Source: Chthoniobacteraceae bacterium
Lineage (GTDB): Bacteria > Verrucomicrobiota > Verrucomicrobiia > Chthoniobacterales > Chthoniobacteraceae
DNA length: 58,951 nucleotides
Direction of reading: 5' to 3'
NCBI GenBank assembly: GCA_947479475.1
Contig: CANJZW010000021.1
Span: 1-58,951, forward strand
Both the position numbers and the translations under genes were made by a program. Positions 1-9,131 of this stretch are shown one piece after another. Positions within the stretch are counted from its first letter, which is position 1. Each line of letters starts with the position of its first letter. The notes beneath the pieces were generated by a model. The model was not told where the DNA came from. It did not search any database and was given only the letters and a program-made list of their open reading frames with translations.

Positions 1-308
1 GACGCTTCCGGAGCAGGCTCCTCCTAAAATCTACAGTCCTGCAAAAAGCTCGAATTGAAAAATCGTGTAGTGCCGACCTTTTTACAATGACTGCTGAAAA
101 TGAGGCGGTTAGATGTTTTTTACCCCGCCAGTTCGCGAAGTAGGGCTAACTGTCAGTGGTGGGATTCTGATCCGTGTAAAGCGGGAGGCGACGCCTTTGG
201 GGGGACTGCCTTTACGGTCGGGCTACGAACACGGAGGTGTCTTTTCCTCCGGCTTCTTTCCGATGAAGAAGCTTTTCACGCTGTGGCATCGCTGTTTTCT
301 TTGTCTGG
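1..308 (+). promoter_or_regulatory. Candidate structured leader with terminator-like hairpin upstream of DUF4126 gene
   Basis: I see no convincing gene here. Several inverted repeats lie in tandem. CCGTGT (172-177) can pair with ACACGG (229-234). An AGGC/GCCT mini-hairpin lies inside that arc. CGGAGG (232-237) can pair with CCTCCG (246-251). GCTTCTT (252-258) pairs perfectly with AAGAAGC (266-272) and is followed by TTTTC, which looks like an intrinsic terminator. The first and third pairings share bases and so could be alternatives, as in an attenuator. The downstream GTG start at 309 has no visible Shine-Dalgarno sequence. I could not match this to a named riboswitch class. The folding is inferred by eye; the inverted repeats are directly visible. 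Confidence 0.35.
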
Positions 309-929
309 GTGAATCCCTTGCTTCTTTTGAGCACGTCCTTGGGGCTTGGAACGCTCGCGGGTCTGAATCTGTATCTCGTCACGTGTATGACAGGCTTGGC
401 GATCCGCTTTGACCTGCTTCAAGTCTCCGGGAAATTTCAGAATTTTGAGATACTTTCAAATCCTTGGATTATAGGGATTTCTGGCGCGATGTATTTTGTT
501 GAATTCATGGCAGACAAAATTCCCGGGCTGGATTCAGTTTGGGATGCCATTCACACCGGCATTCGGCCGATTGGAGCGATGGCGATTTCCTTGGGGAGCC
601 TTGGTGCCGTTTCAACGGAGTGGTCGATCCTTGCCGCACTGCTGGCAGGAACTGCGAGCGCGACAGCGCACACCGCGAAGATGGGAACGCGCCTCGCCGC
701 AAATGCCTCTCCGGAGCCGATCAGCAACTTGGTTTTGTCTTTGGCGGAAGATGCGACGGTTGCGACCGGAACGATTCTCCTTTTGAAATATCCTTACCTC
801 ACAGGCGGTCTTTGCCTTCTGGTCGTCATCGCTCTTTGGATGGTCATTCCAAGGATCTTTCGAAAGGTTGGCGGTGTGTTCAAAGCTCTAAGGAACCGTT
901 TTTTCGGGGCGCCAAAAACAACCGCCTGA
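309..929 (+). CDS. DUF4126 family membrane protein
   Basis: A 206-residue hydrophobic protein. The N-terminal segment with AGLNLYL and the later EFMADKIPGLD motif are hallmarks of DUF4126, a bacterial membrane family of unknown function. Predicted membrane segments lie near residues 3-32, 54-66, 90-125 and 160-185, and the C-terminus is basic and probably cytoplasmic. The start is a GTG, the first start codon that preserves the family N-terminus. No ribosome binding site is visible. The gene stands alone: the nearest downstream gene on the strand begins about 380 bases later. The hairpin-rich leader upstream suggests possible control by transcription attenuation. Family assignment is good; cellular role is unknown. 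Confidence 0.8.
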   Translation: MNPLLLLSTSLGLGTLAGLNLYLVTCMTGLAIRFDLLQVSGKFQNFEILSNPWIIGISGAMYFVEFMADKIPGLDSVWDAIHTGIRPIGAMAISLGSLGAVSTEWSILAALLAGTASATAHTAKMGTRLAANASPEPISNLVLSLAEDATVATGTILLLKYPYLTGGLCLLVVIALWMVIPRIFRKVGGVFKALRNRFFGAPKTTA

Positions 930-1308
930 GCTTACGCATGGTGCGTGGGACCAGAATCACGATGCCTGACCGAGCCTCCGCTACCCCGCGTTCCGCAGTT
1001 TGGTGCGAAGGATGAAGAAATTACAGAGCGCCATCGCCAAAACCGGAGTGGGATGGCCCTTTGGAGCGTCCACGCGACGCCGCGGCGCATCCTCCGTAAA
1101 CGATGGGGTATTCAGGGAATGGAGCTGAATCCGTGGCCGGCAGAAACAGGCGCTCGAAAAAAGCCAAAATAAAGCTTTGTTTTATCTACACCGATCCTGT
1201 AGACATTAAAAGAAGCCGAAAGTTTGCGCCATTGACCAGTCGCCTTTAAGGGCGGCGGGGTTGTGTGCTCTCCCGGTGCCAATGCCCAAAAATATAACCC
1301 TTCCTTCT
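930..1308. other. Intergenic region before sulfate-binding protein gene
   Basis: No reading frame here looks coding. An AT-rich patch around 1165-1192 contains the near-palindrome AAAGCTTT, and just after it TCTAC and GTAGA form a short inverted repeat. This is the most likely promoter zone for the gene starting at 1309. No known riboswitch was recognised. Confidence 0.4.
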
Positions 1309-2301
1309 ATGCGTTTATCCAAACTTACTCTCGCGTTCCTGGCGCTGAGCGTGTCCTTCGCCTCCGCCGCACGTGATTTGCTCAATGTCTCGTACGACCC
1401 CACCCGGGAGCTGTACACGCAGTTCAACCCCGCCTTCATCAAGTATTGGAAGGCGAAAACCGGGGAGAGCGTCTCGATCAAGCAGTCGCACGGGGGATCG
1501 GGCAAGCAGGCGCGGGCGGTGATCGACGGGCTCAGGGCCGATGTAGTCACGTTTGCCCTGGCTGGGGACGTGGATGCGCTGCGGGTCAATGGCGGGCTGA
1601 TCCCGGAGAACTGGGCCAGCCGGTTGCCTGACAATAGCGCTCCCTATACATCCACGATTGTGTTCCTGGTCAGGAAGGGGAATCCAAAGGACGTCAAGGA
1701 TTGGGGGGATCTCATCAAGCCGAATTTGAAAGTCATTACGCCTAATCCGAAAACGTCCGGTGGCGCCCGCTGGAACTATCTTGCCGCATGGGCCTATGCG
1801 GAAAAAGCCTTTGGGAAGGACGAGGGGAGGGTGTTGGACTTCATCACCAAGCTGTACAAGAACGTCCCGGTCCTCGACAGCGGCGCCCGCGGTTCCACCA
1901 CGACTTTTATTCAGCGGGAAATCGGTGATGTCCTCCTGACTTGGGAGAACGAGGCGTTTCTGGCCCTCAAGGAATTTGGCGCCGACAAATTCCAGATCGT
2001 GGCACCCCCGCAGAGCATTCTTGCGGAAGCCTCAGTGGCCGTCGTGGACAAGAATGTGGATGACAAAAAGACCCGCGACCTGGCCGAGGCTTACCTGAAG
2101 TATCTCTACACGGAGGAGGGGCAGGATATTGTTGGGAAGAATTTCTACCGGCCCCGCAGCCAGAAGGCATTGGCCAAGTACGGGTCGCAGTTTCCCAAGA
2201 TCGAATTGGTCACGATTGATGGTGCCTTTGGAGGCTGGACTAAAGCGCAGCGCATCCACTTTGCAGATGGTGGCACGTTCGACCAGATCTACAAACCGTA
2301 A
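1309..2301 (+). CDS. sbp: Sulfate-binding periplasmic protein of an ABC transporter
   Basis: A 330-residue extracytoplasmic solute-binding protein for sulfate (or thiosulfate) uptake. The start at 1309 gives a clean Sec signal peptide ([14 protein letters not shown]..., cleavage near ASA-A); an upstream in-frame ATG at 1261 would bury it. Family signatures are clear: SYDPTRELY near residue 29, [13 protein letters not shown] near 60 and the following [15 protein letters not shown] block, and a C-terminal YLYTEEGQ segment. These residues line the sulfate site in the Sbp/CysP family. The usual partners (cysT, cysW, cysA permease and ATPase genes) are absent: the next gene encodes an M14-type enzyme and then a porin. 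It may serve permeases encoded elsewhere, or form a cross-envelope route with the porin. Confidence 0.9.
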   Translation: MRLSKLTLAFLALSVSFASAARDLLNVSYDPTRELYTQFNPAFIKYWKAKTGESVSIKQSHGGSGKQARAVIDGLRADVVTFALAGDVDALRVNGGLIPENWASRLPDNSAPYTSTIVFLVRKGNPKDVKDWGDLIKPNLKVITPNPKTSGGARWNYLAAWAYAEKAFGKDEGRVLDFITKLYKNVPVLDSGARGSTTTFIQREIGDVLLTWENEAFLALKEFGADKFQIVAPPQSILAEASVAVVDKNVDDKKTRDLAEAYLKYLYTEEGQDIVGKNFYRPRSQKALAKYGSQFPKIELVTIDGAFGGWTKAQRIHFADGGTFDQIYKP

Positions 2302-2311
2302 ACAAAACGCC

Positions 2312-2349
2312 GGTTAATCTATTCCTCCGCAAGTGATGCAACATTAACC
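2312..2349. other. Inverted repeat between sbp and the M14-type gene
   Basis: GGTTAAT (2312-2318) pairs perfectly with ATTAACC (2343-2349) across a 24-base loop, starting 11 bases after the sbp stop codon. There is no U-run behind it. It could be a weak terminator, a processing site or a protein-binding site. Confidence 0.25.
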
Positions 2350-2404
2350 TGAGAGACTTCTGGGTTCCCGGGCGAGTGATTCCGTCAGGCAGGCGGCGGT
2401 CCGG

Positions 2405-3205
2405 GTGCATGGCCGCCTGTCCGAAGGGGGTCGGCCGTCCTTGAGAGAGCTCTTGTCGCCCCTGTACACGCAGGCGCTGCATTCCCACTGCCTGCGAGCG
2501 GATGCTGTCTCGGTCTGGGAAAGTGATGGGGAGACGCTTTGGCTGCCTCGCTTCCGGTTCCAGCGCACCCCAGTGGTGAAAGAGCGCCACAAGGTGGGCA
2601 TTTTTGCAGGCATTCACGGCGATGAACCGGCAGGGATTCTGGGTTTGATGGACTTTATCCGCGAACTGGACGAAACCCCCGAAATTGGACGCCACTTTGA
2701 GTTGTTCCTGTACCCTGTGTGCAATCCGGGCGGAACCCTTTCTGGAACGCGTGCATCCAGGTCGGGAAAGGACTTGAATCGAGAGTTTTGGCGGGGTTCT
2801 CAGGAAAAAGAGGTGCAATTGTTGGAGCGCGAAATCCTGGCCCGCCAGTTTGACGGGATCATCGCCCTCCACTCTGATGACACCGCTCCTGGATTCTACG
2901 GCTTTGCGAGGGGCGATGTCCTTGCCCGTCAGTTGCTGTCACCCGCGCTGTCCGCCGCGGAGCAGGCGCAGCCCCGCGACGTGCGCCCTTTTATTGACGG
3001 ATTCAAAGCCGTGAACGGAATGATTCACGAGTCCTATGACGGGATCCTCTGCGCCCCACCGCAGCAAATCCCACAGCCTTTTGAGCTCATTTTGGAAAGT
3101 CCCGCCCTCGCGCCCCTGGCGGACCAGCGCAACGCCTTCCGCCTCGCTCTGAAGGCTATCCTTCACGAGTACTGCCCCTTTATTGCCTACGGAACGAATC
3201 TGTAG
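2405..3205 (+). CDS. M14-type zinc deacylase (succinylglutamate desuccinylase/aspartoacylase family)
   Basis: A 266-residue protein of the AstE/AspA branch of the M14 zinc carboxypeptidase fold. Visible active-site elements are HGDE with zinc ligands H71 and E74, CNPGG at 106-110, the DLNR substrate-binding motif at 123-126, a third zinc ligand H156 in ALHSDD, and the general-base glutamate E231 in LILESP. Length and motif order match bacterial aspartoacylase-like enzymes, which cleave amide bonds in N-acyl amino acids. No signal peptide is seen, so it is probably cytoplasmic. The GTG at 2405 is the first start codon after an in-frame stop at 2345-2347. It sits between the sulfate-binding protein and the porin on the same strand. 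The exact substrate is not readable. Confidence 0.8.
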   Translation: MHGRLSEGGRPSLRELLSPLYTQALHSHCLRADAVSVWESDGETLWLPRFRFQRTPVVKERHKVGIFAGIHGDEPAGILGLMDFIRELDETPEIGRHFELFLYPVCNPGGTLSGTRASRSGKDLNREFWRGSQEKEVQLLEREILARQFDGIIALHSDDTAPGFYGFARGDVLARQLLSPALSAAEQAQPRDVRPFIDGFKAVNGMIHESYDGILCAPPQQIPQPFELILESPALAPLADQRNAFRLALKAILHEYCPFIAYGTNL

Positions 3206-3303
3206 AGCGAAACCCTTTGCCTTCGCCGCGGGTGCGGCCGGGGGCAATTTCGACAAGGCGCGGGGAGGTTCAGCGGTGCGATGCACGCCGTGGCTTCTTT
3301 CGC

Positions 3304-3339
3304 GTCTAAAACTAGACCAAAACAGAGTAGTTTAAACTA
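3304..3339. promoter_or_regulatory. Two adjacent palindromes upstream of the porin gene
   Basis: GTCTA-AAAC-TAGAC (3304-3317) is followed ten bases later by the perfect 12-base palindrome TAGTTTAAACTA (3328-3339). Both lie 50-90 bases before the porin start at 3391, where an operator or promoter would be expected. Symmetric AT-rich sites of this size suit a dimeric regulator. The regulator is unknown. Confidence 0.35.
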
Positions 3340-3390
3340 TTGAAACCATTCGATTTTGTTTCTGAAATCCGAATTAAAAGCACACCAAAC

Positions 3391-4923
3391 ATGATCAAGC
3401 CCATTCAATCTTCTATCGCCCTTCTCGCTGTGGCGTCCGCCGCACTCCCCGGCGGGGCCCAGGCCCAGGACAGCGGTGCCCTGCTGGACGCCCTCGTGCA
3501 GGAGGGGATCCTCAAAGAATCCAAAGCCGAGCAGATCCGAGCCAAGCTCGCCGGCGACTCTGCGAAAACATCCGCGGGGAAAATTAAGCTCGATAGCTCT
3601 GTGAAGGAGTTAAAATTGTATGGCGACGCTCGGTTCCGTTACCAGTGGGACGAGGTTCGGGCACAGTCTGCCAACGCCTCGACCACGGCCTCTCGCGACC
3701 TTCAGAGGGAACGCATCCGCTTGCGCATTGGTGCCGACGCCAAACTCTCGGACGAGTTCACGGCTGGGTTTCAACTTTCGACGGCGCAGACCGCGGATTC
3801 CGATAACCAGACCGTGGGGTCCTCGGGTGAGGGGGCTGGATTTGGAAAGTTCCCCATTTACATCAGCAAGGCGTACCTCGGATGGGAGCCCATCAAGGGG
3901 CTCGGCGGTGTCCTTGGAAAGCAGGCGAATCCCTTCTACACAAACGATCAGGGATTGGTTTGGGACGCCGACATCAATCCCACGGGTTTCTCCCAAAAAC
4001 TGGAACTGCACAAGGTGCTAGGCTGGGTCGGGCCGTGGGAGGTGACGCTCAATGCGGGGCAGTTCGTCTATGCGGACAACAACGAGGGATATCTCTCGGG
4101 CACGAATGGAACGGACAAGGCGAATGACGCCTTCCTGTTTCAGGGGCAGTTGCTGGTGGCCTTCAAGTTTGATGACAGCACCAAACTGACGTTTGCGCCG
4201 GGTTTTCTGACTTACAATGCAGCCTCCACGGCGAATGCCAACGGGGCATTGAACGGAGGGGCCGTCACGACAACCGGCACGGCCGGCACCAAGGGAAAGC
4301 CAATAACCGGGGGAACGGCCATTACGGCCGCAAGCTCGTTTACGCCCAGCTATGGAACCGTCAACGGGAGCCCGTTTGCCGCAGCTAATGGAACAAGAGG
4401 TCTCCAGTTACTGCTTTTGACGGGAGATTTCACCACGAAGATCGTAGGTCTAAAAACCAAGTTTGTTTGGGATTTTTCCTACAACGCTGATGGAAAAACC
4501 CGGGCCTATGATGTGTACGGGCTGAAGGAGAAGGGCGGCAATGCTACGAACACGCGCAGCAGCCAGGATGATCTCGCCTGGTTGCTGGGTGTCGTGGTCG
4601 GCGAGAACAAGAAAAAGGGAGACTTCTCGGTCCTCGCGAATTACCGGCAGACAGGTCTGACGGCAGTGGATCCGAACCTCAACGATTCGGATTTCGGCAA
4701 CAGCAAGCTCAACACCAGGGGCTTCAAGGTCGGCCTCGGATACAACCTCTCCAACGCCGTGGTGCTCAACCTCGCTTACCAGAACGCCTTCAACCTGCGT
4801 TCGGAGCTCAACAGCAGCGCACCCGGAGCGACTGGAGTTTGGAGTTCGACGGGTGCGGCGTCCGCGCTCGCCGATCGCAACAACGTTCAGATCATCCAGG
4901 CTGACGTGACCGTGAAGTTCTAG
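3391..4923 (+). CDS. Putative outer-membrane porin
   Basis: A 510-residue secreted beta-barrel protein. The start at 3391 is preferred because it directly begins a Sec signal peptide (MIKPIQSSIALLAVASAA..., cleavage near AQA-Q). An upstream in-frame TTG at 3340 would add 17 residues. After a short helical stretch (residues 30-60, coiled-coil-like LLDALVQEG/SKAEQIRAKL), the protein alternates aromatic and polar residues as in beta-strands. It contains KLYGDARFRYQW, RERIRLRIG and AYLGWEP segments typical of the putative-porin family (Porin_5), and ends in VTVKF with the C-terminal aromatic that outer-membrane barrels use for assembly. The gene ends in a strong hairpin terminator and is preceded by two palindromes, suggesting regulated expression. 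The permeating solute is unknown; the upstream sulfate-binding protein gives a hint only. Confidence 0.85.
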   Translation: MIKPIQSSIALLAVASAALPGGAQAQDSGALLDALVQEGILKESKAEQIRAKLAGDSAKTSAGKIKLDSSVKELKLYGDARFRYQWDEVRAQSANASTTASRDLQRERIRLRIGADAKLSDEFTAGFQLSTAQTADSDNQTVGSSGEGAGFGKFPIYISKAYLGWEPIKGLGGVLGKQANPFYTNDQGLVWDADINPTGFSQKLELHKVLGWVGPWEVTLNAGQFVYADNNEGYLSGTNGTDKANDAFLFQGQLLVAFKFDDSTKLTFAPGFLTYNAASTANANGALNGGAVTTTGTAGTKGKPITGGTAITAASSFTPSYGTVNGSPFAAANGTRGLQLLLLTGDFTTKIVGLKTKFVWDFSYNADGKTRAYDVYGLKEKGGNATNTRSSQDDLAWLLGVVVGENKKKGDFSVLANYRQTGLTAVDPNLNDSDFGNSKLNTRGFKVGLGYNLSNAVVLNLAYQNAFNLRSELNSSAPGATGVWSSTGAASALADRNNVQIIQADVTVKF

Positions 4924-4944
4924 CTCAAAAATTTGGTGTGTGTG

Positions 4945-4986
4945 GCAGTCGGGGGTGCCTTGGGGAGAAGCACTCCCGACTGCTTT
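4945..4986 (+). terminator. Strong intrinsic terminator of the porin gene
   Basis: A 14-bp stem (4945-4958 with 4970-4983, one G-T wobble) closes an 11-base loop and is followed by TTTC. It lies 21 bases after the porin stop codon. Confidence 0.8.
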
Positions 4987-4998
4987 CGGTGCGTAGGC

Positions 4999-5232
4999 CT
5001 AAAGAACAAGCATTCGTGCGTCTTGTTGTAAACGCTCTAGGCACAACTCGAGTGCCTCCCTCTGGCGCCCGCGGTGTGAGGCTAAGGTGTCTGCTTCCTG
5101 TGCGATCTGCTGAACGAGCGCCTCGTCAAATACATGCCGGTCCCGGGCCATTTCGCGGAGGCCTTGAAGTGCCTCTATACGAGCCGCACCAAAAGCCCAT
5201 GCACGGAAGTCCCTGGAACCATCGTGCTCCAT
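4999..5232 (-). CDS. Possible small helical protein, unrecognised
   Basis: A 77-residue frame on the minus strand in an otherwise empty 550-base gap. The predicted protein is charged and looks helical throughout (AARIEALQGLREMARDRH, then QREALELCLERLQQDAR), without low-complexity runs. That is better than most random frames. There is no clear Shine-Dalgarno sequence and I do not recognise the family. The frame is open 87 bases further upstream, so the start is uncertain. It may be a spurious frame. Confidence 0.3.
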   Translation of the reverse strand: MEHDGSRDFRAWAFGAARIEALQGLREMARDRHVFDEALVQQIAQEADTLASHRGRQREALELCLERLQQDARMLVL

Positions 5233-5474
5233 GTTTTGCTCCACAAGACCACCACGACGTCCTGTAACACTTCTGTAGCGCTGATCCGCGTAGACAGAAG
5301 GGTACGCAGATACGATCACAAGGCGGGCTCTTGGACGGCGAACAGGCGTGGAAAAAGTTCCAGTTTCTTGGGATCGAGGGGGTGCATGAGACGACTTTCC
5401 CTATCTCTCCAAAAGGGAGGTGCTTTTGCCGGATTATTTTTGCCTGCAGCAAAAAGATCAGAAATAGGGCCCGT

Positions 5475-6347
5475 CTACATAATAAACTTGTGGCTCTTGA
5501 GCCAGAACAGGAGGTCTTGCCTCCATGGGTGATTGGTTCCCATGAGGCCTGTGCCGTGGTCGCCGTGTTGGTAGAGATGGAGTTCGTGCGGCACACCGTG
5601 CTGGTGAAGTGCAGTCGCGAACAGCAGACTGTGATCCATCGGCACCAACTTATCCGCATTCGTGTGCCACACGAAACACGGCGGCAGCCCTGGCTGCACC
5701 TGTAGCTCGCTCGAAGTCTTTCGGACGAGGGCATCGCCCGGAGAATCGCCGATCAGATTTTTGCGCGAAGTCTCGTGCGGCTTTGTCGTCATGCTGATGA
5801 CTGGGTAGCAGAGAATGGCCAAATCAGGACGGGCGCTGACTCGAGATGCCGCGCTGGCTTGCGCAACCTCGCCATCTTCTGGATGTGTGAGCAAAGTCGA
5901 AACGAGATGGCCACCTGCCGAGAAGCCCATGACACCAATGCGATGCGAATCGACCTTCCACTTCACAGCTTCGCCACGGACTTGACGCATCGCTTCCACG
6001 GCATCCTGAAGTTGGGCCGGATAGCGATAACCGGCGCTGCCGAGTCTGTATCGCAAAATAAAAACGGTAATGCCTTGTTCATTGAGCCACAGCGCAAACG
6101 GCTCGGCCTGTCCTTCGTAGATGCCGGAATAACTGCCTCCGGGAATGAGCAACATCGCCGCTCCGTTGGCCTTCACTGGCACATACGGGGTGAGCGTGGG
6201 TACGTCTTTTTGGGTGGCGCCAAAAGCACCGGGTGCACCAAGAGGCCATAGTGTGATGGGTGGTTCTACCGCTTGAAGAACGGCTATGCCGGCCAGCAGA
6301 AGGACTGCAGCGCGAGGGGCGAAGCTCAGAGGAGGGAACGTTGGCAT
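5475..6347 (-). CDS. Secreted alpha/beta hydrolase (carbohydrate esterase-like)
   Basis: A 290-residue serine hydrolase with a Sec signal peptide or N-terminal anchor (hydrophobic residues 9-26). It resembles the BD-FAE / 'xylanase B'-type esterases that remove acyl groups from plant polysaccharides. Visible features are the oxyanion-loop GGSYSG near 70-75, the nucleophile elbow GFSAGG with S143, a C-terminal acid in DKLVPMDHS and a histidine in the YQHGDHGTG segment. The gene follows the large heme protein on the same strand with a 15-base gap, so the two are probably co-transcribed. This suggests a job in sugar deacylation alongside sugar oxidation. The precise substrate cannot be read. Confidence 0.8.
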   Translation of the reverse strand: MPTFPPLSFAPRAAVLLLAGIAVLQAVEPPITLWPLGAPGAFGATQKDVPTLTPYVPVKANGAAMLLIPGGSYSGIYEGQAEPFALWLNEQGITVFILRYRLGSAGYRYPAQLQDAVEAMRQVRGEAVKWKVDSHRIGVMGFSAGGHLVSTLLTHPEDGEVAQASAASRVSARPDLAILCYPVISMTTKPHETSRKNLIGDSPGDALVRKTSSELQVQPGLPPCFVWHTNADKLVPMDHSLLFATALHQHGVPHELHLYQHGDHGTGLMGTNHPWRQDLLFWLKSHKFIM

Positions 6348-6362
6348 AAGAAAGGCGGGCGG

Positions 6363-9131
6363 CTACTTCATGAGATACGAGATAAGGTTCTTCACGTTCT
6401 CCTCACCGAGGCCCTGCAGCAGGCCTTCAGGCATCAGGCTCTGCGAGAGTTGCTGCAACTTGACGATGTCGCTCCGCTGAACGGTAATTCGCTCAGCGGG
6501 CGTTTGCACAGTCATGACCTTGTCCGTTTGTTCGGGAATGACGCCAGTGAGTGTGCGGCCGTCTTTGAGTTCAATGACGCTGATACGGTAGTCGGCTGGG
6601 ACGACGGCGCTTGGGTCGATGATGTTCTCCAGCAGGTAGCTCAAGTTGTGCCTATCCCCACCGGTGAGGTCAGGTGCGATGGCGCCGCCTTCGCCGTAAA
6701 GCTTGTGACAGCCCGCACAAACGGTGCTGAAAAGAAGCTTTCCCTTCACCGGATCGGCCATCGCGAGTGCGGCAGGTGAGAGCACAGACTGCCATTTCGC
6801 AAGTTCCTGTTGCTTCGCGATCGGTGTGTCGTGCATTTCGCCCCAGACTTTGGTGAGCTGCTCGTTTAATGCCTCATCGCCAAGGTTGCGAATTTGGCGA
6901 GCGTGGAACGGGGTGATGTATTCGCGAGCTTTGGGGTGTTTTTCCACGAATGCGAGCAGTTGCTTAGCCCACGCGGCGCGCGAGGAAAGTGTGGTCACAT
7001 TGGCGGCCCGCCACTCCTCGCGGGTTGGCCAGTTTTCGAGCAACAGCTTTGGAACATCAGGATCGGCAAACTTTGCGCAACCGAGCCGAGCCACGGTGCC
7101 CAGCGTAATGTTACTAACGAGACTACGGATGATCTGGTAGTGCTCCGGCTTTGGGTTGCGCAACAGCGATTCCAGAGCACTATGGCGTGCAACGGCATCG
7201 CCTTCGGCATCTTTAATGATGGCGATAAGTTCATTTATGGCGCGCCCGCTGCCGAAGACGGCGGCAAGGTCGCGCACAAGATCTGCCTGCTGGGCGCCGA
7301 GGGCTCTAACAAATTCATCCCAGTGTTGCGGTTTAGTGGTCTGGCTAAAGCCTCTGAGTGCCTCACTCAAGCCGCGTACGATGTCCGCGCGGGCGGCGTC
7401 GTGTTTGAGGGCGGCTTTAAGGAGGTCATCGATTGGTGCGGGCGCTTTTTCGATCTCTTCGGCAAGCCGGCGCGCGATGAGCCGTCGCACTGTGGGGATC
7501 TTTGAGGCAAGGGCAAGCGTTATGGCTTTGTCTGGATACGCGACAACGGCGGGCTCAATGCCATACCAAATCATGAGGGGTTGCTGTCGGTCATTTGCAT
7601 CTTCGGCGTGCTCTGCCAGCGCGGTTGCGATGGGAAAGCGGGACTCCAAAGGAAGACGTTGCATTCCGCTGGCGAGGTGAAGACGGACGAGACCATCGGG
7701 GCTGGAGGCATCCGCGATCTGCGGCTGCGGGCGTTCCTCTTCTATTTGATGTTGGACGCTCGCAATCATCCTAGCCCACCAGTTGTTATCGCGATGCAAT
7801 GCGGCGGCTTGGTCTAGGCCTGCGGCGGTCATTTTCGAAAGATCAAAGGGCTCCATCTTCTTTGGTTCGCCATAACTGATTTTGTAAATGCGGCCGCTGG
7901 TGCGATGCACACCGTCGTTGTCGTGGCACTCGCCAGCATCGCTCCAATCAATGACAAACAGGCTGCCATCGGGCCCGGTGCTAAGATCGAGGCCGCGGAA
8001 CCAGGTATCTTTGCACTTCATAAAATCCGCGCCATGTTTGCCGACGAAGCCGCAGCCTTCGCGCTCTAGACTGTCCATGTTAATACGCTGGCCGTGCAGG
8101 TTGGCGGTAAAAAGCTTGCCTTGGTATTCTTTCGGCCACGCCCCTCCGTTGTAAATATCGCAGCCGACGTGAGCGTGACCGCCGCCCATTGCGCTTGTTT
8201 TGTTGCTTACCTCATTCTTTTTGCGGATGGCGTCCCATTTTTCTGTGCCGATATCGAAGTGATAATGATCGGCGGTTTGTTTGATTGTCTCATAGACGTG
8301 CGGGTTCAGGTGCGAGCCGAACATGCGATCGTTGTAGGCTCCGGGGATGCCGTGCCAGAGGTGGTTTATGACGGTGTTTATCCAAAATAGCTCGCCGTTT
8401 GCGTCCCAATCCATACCCCAAGAGTTGGTGCCGCCATGGCAAATCACTTCGACGGTGTGCCGTTTGGGGTGGTAGCGGAAAATGCCGCAGTTCATGCGGG
8501 TGCGATCTTTGTCTGCTGTACCAGGCACGCCGATGGCACTGGTTTCCAAGATGCCTTGACGACCGTAGAGCCACCCGTCGGGTCCCCAGCGCAGACCGTT
8601 GACAATGTTGTGGCCAATGGTCTTGAAGTTGAACCCATCGAGTAGCACTTCGGGGGGGCCATCGGGCACGTCGTCGCTGTTTCTGTCGGGGATGAAGATG
8701 AGGTTAGGCGCGCACAAGGCATACACGCCACCGTCGCCGATTTCGATGCTAGTAAGGCGGGTTCCTTGATCCCAAAACACCGTGCGCTTGTCGAAATGGC
8801 CGTTGTTATGCGTGTCCTCAAAGATCAAAATACGGTCGCGCAGCTCTGTGTTCCATCGCGTTGGATTTTCCGCCAGGGTATAACACTCGGCGATCCAAAG
8901 GCGCCCGCGCGCGTCCCAAGCCATGGCGATGGGTTGCTGGACATCCGGTTCGGCTGCAAAGACCTGGCACTTGAAGCCGGGCGGCAGCTCCATTGTGCGA
9001 GCCGCTTCCTCTGCAGGCATTGGACCGCCGGGAGTTTTCTCCGTGTTGAATGGCACGGGGAATGGTGGCGGCAGGGCCGAAGCGCTTAACGGAAAGAAGA
9101 GCGCGAGGGAGAGAAGGGTGAATTTAATCAT
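6363..9131 (-). CDS. PVC-type heme-c membrane-bound dehydrogenase-like protein
   Basis: A 922-residue secreted protein. The start at 9131 is chosen because it begins a Sec signal peptide (MIKFTLLSLALFFPLSASA); the frame is open for another 90 codons upstream but that part is Pro/Arg-rich and not family-like. After the leader comes a beta-propeller dehydrogenase domain (LPPGFKCQVFAAEPDVQQP, AWDARGRLWIAE, DGGVYAL, GPDGSLFVIDWSD) to about residue 430, then a helical HEAT-like region, then a cytochrome c domain with the heme motif CAGCH near residue 804 and the typical ending 'GVIPEQT...LMPEGL...LISYLMK'. Such proteins are thought to oxidise sugars or alcohols in the periplasm and pass electrons to the bound heme. 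It is followed closely by an esterase gene. Confidence 0.9.
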   Translation of the reverse strand: MIKFTLLSLALFFPLSASALPPPFPVPFNTEKTPGGPMPAEEAARTMELPPGFKCQVFAAEPDVQQPIAMAWDARGRLWIAECYTLAENPTRWNTELRDRILIFEDTHNNGHFDKRTVFWDQGTRLTSIEIGDGGVYALCAPNLIFIPDRNSDDVPDGPPEVLLDGFNFKTIGHNIVNGLRWGPDGWLYGRQGILETSAIGVPGTADKDRTRMNCGIFRYHPKRHTVEVICHGGTNSWGMDWDANGELFWINTVINHLWHGIPGAYNDRMFGSHLNPHVYETIKQTADHYHFDIGTEKWDAIRKKNEVSNKTSAMGGGHAHVGCDIYNGGAWPKEYQGKLFTANLHGQRINMDSLEREGCGFVGKHGADFMKCKDTWFRGLDLSTGPDGSLFVIDWSDAGECHDNDGVHRTSGRIYKISYGEPKKMEPFDLSKMTAAGLDQAAALHRDNNWWARMIASVQHQIEEERPQPQIADASSPDGLVRLHLASGMQRLPLESRFPIATALAEHAEDANDRQQPLMIWYGIEPAVVAYPDKAITLALASKIPTVRRLIARRLAEEIEKAPAPIDDLLKAALKHDAARADIVRGLSEALRGFSQTTKPQHWDEFVRALGAQQADLVRDLAAVFGSGRAINELIAIIKDAEGDAVARHSALESLLRNPKPEHYQIIRSLVSNITLGTVARLGCAKFADPDVPKLLLENWPTREEWRAANVTTLSSRAAWAKQLLAFVEKHPKAREYITPFHARQIRNLGDEALNEQLTKVWGEMHDTPIAKQQELAKWQSVLSPAALAMADPVKGKLLFSTVCAGCHKLYGEGGAIAPDLTGGDRHNLSYLLENIIDPSAVVPADYRISVIELKDGRTLTGVIPEQTDKVMTVQTPAERITVQRSDIVKLQQLSQSLMPEGLLQGLGEENVKNLISYLMK

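Noticed and set aside
945..1172. 75-codon frame upstream of the sulfate-binding gene
   Set aside because: Composition is Arg/Pro-rich and random-looking, with no start signal and no recognisable motif.
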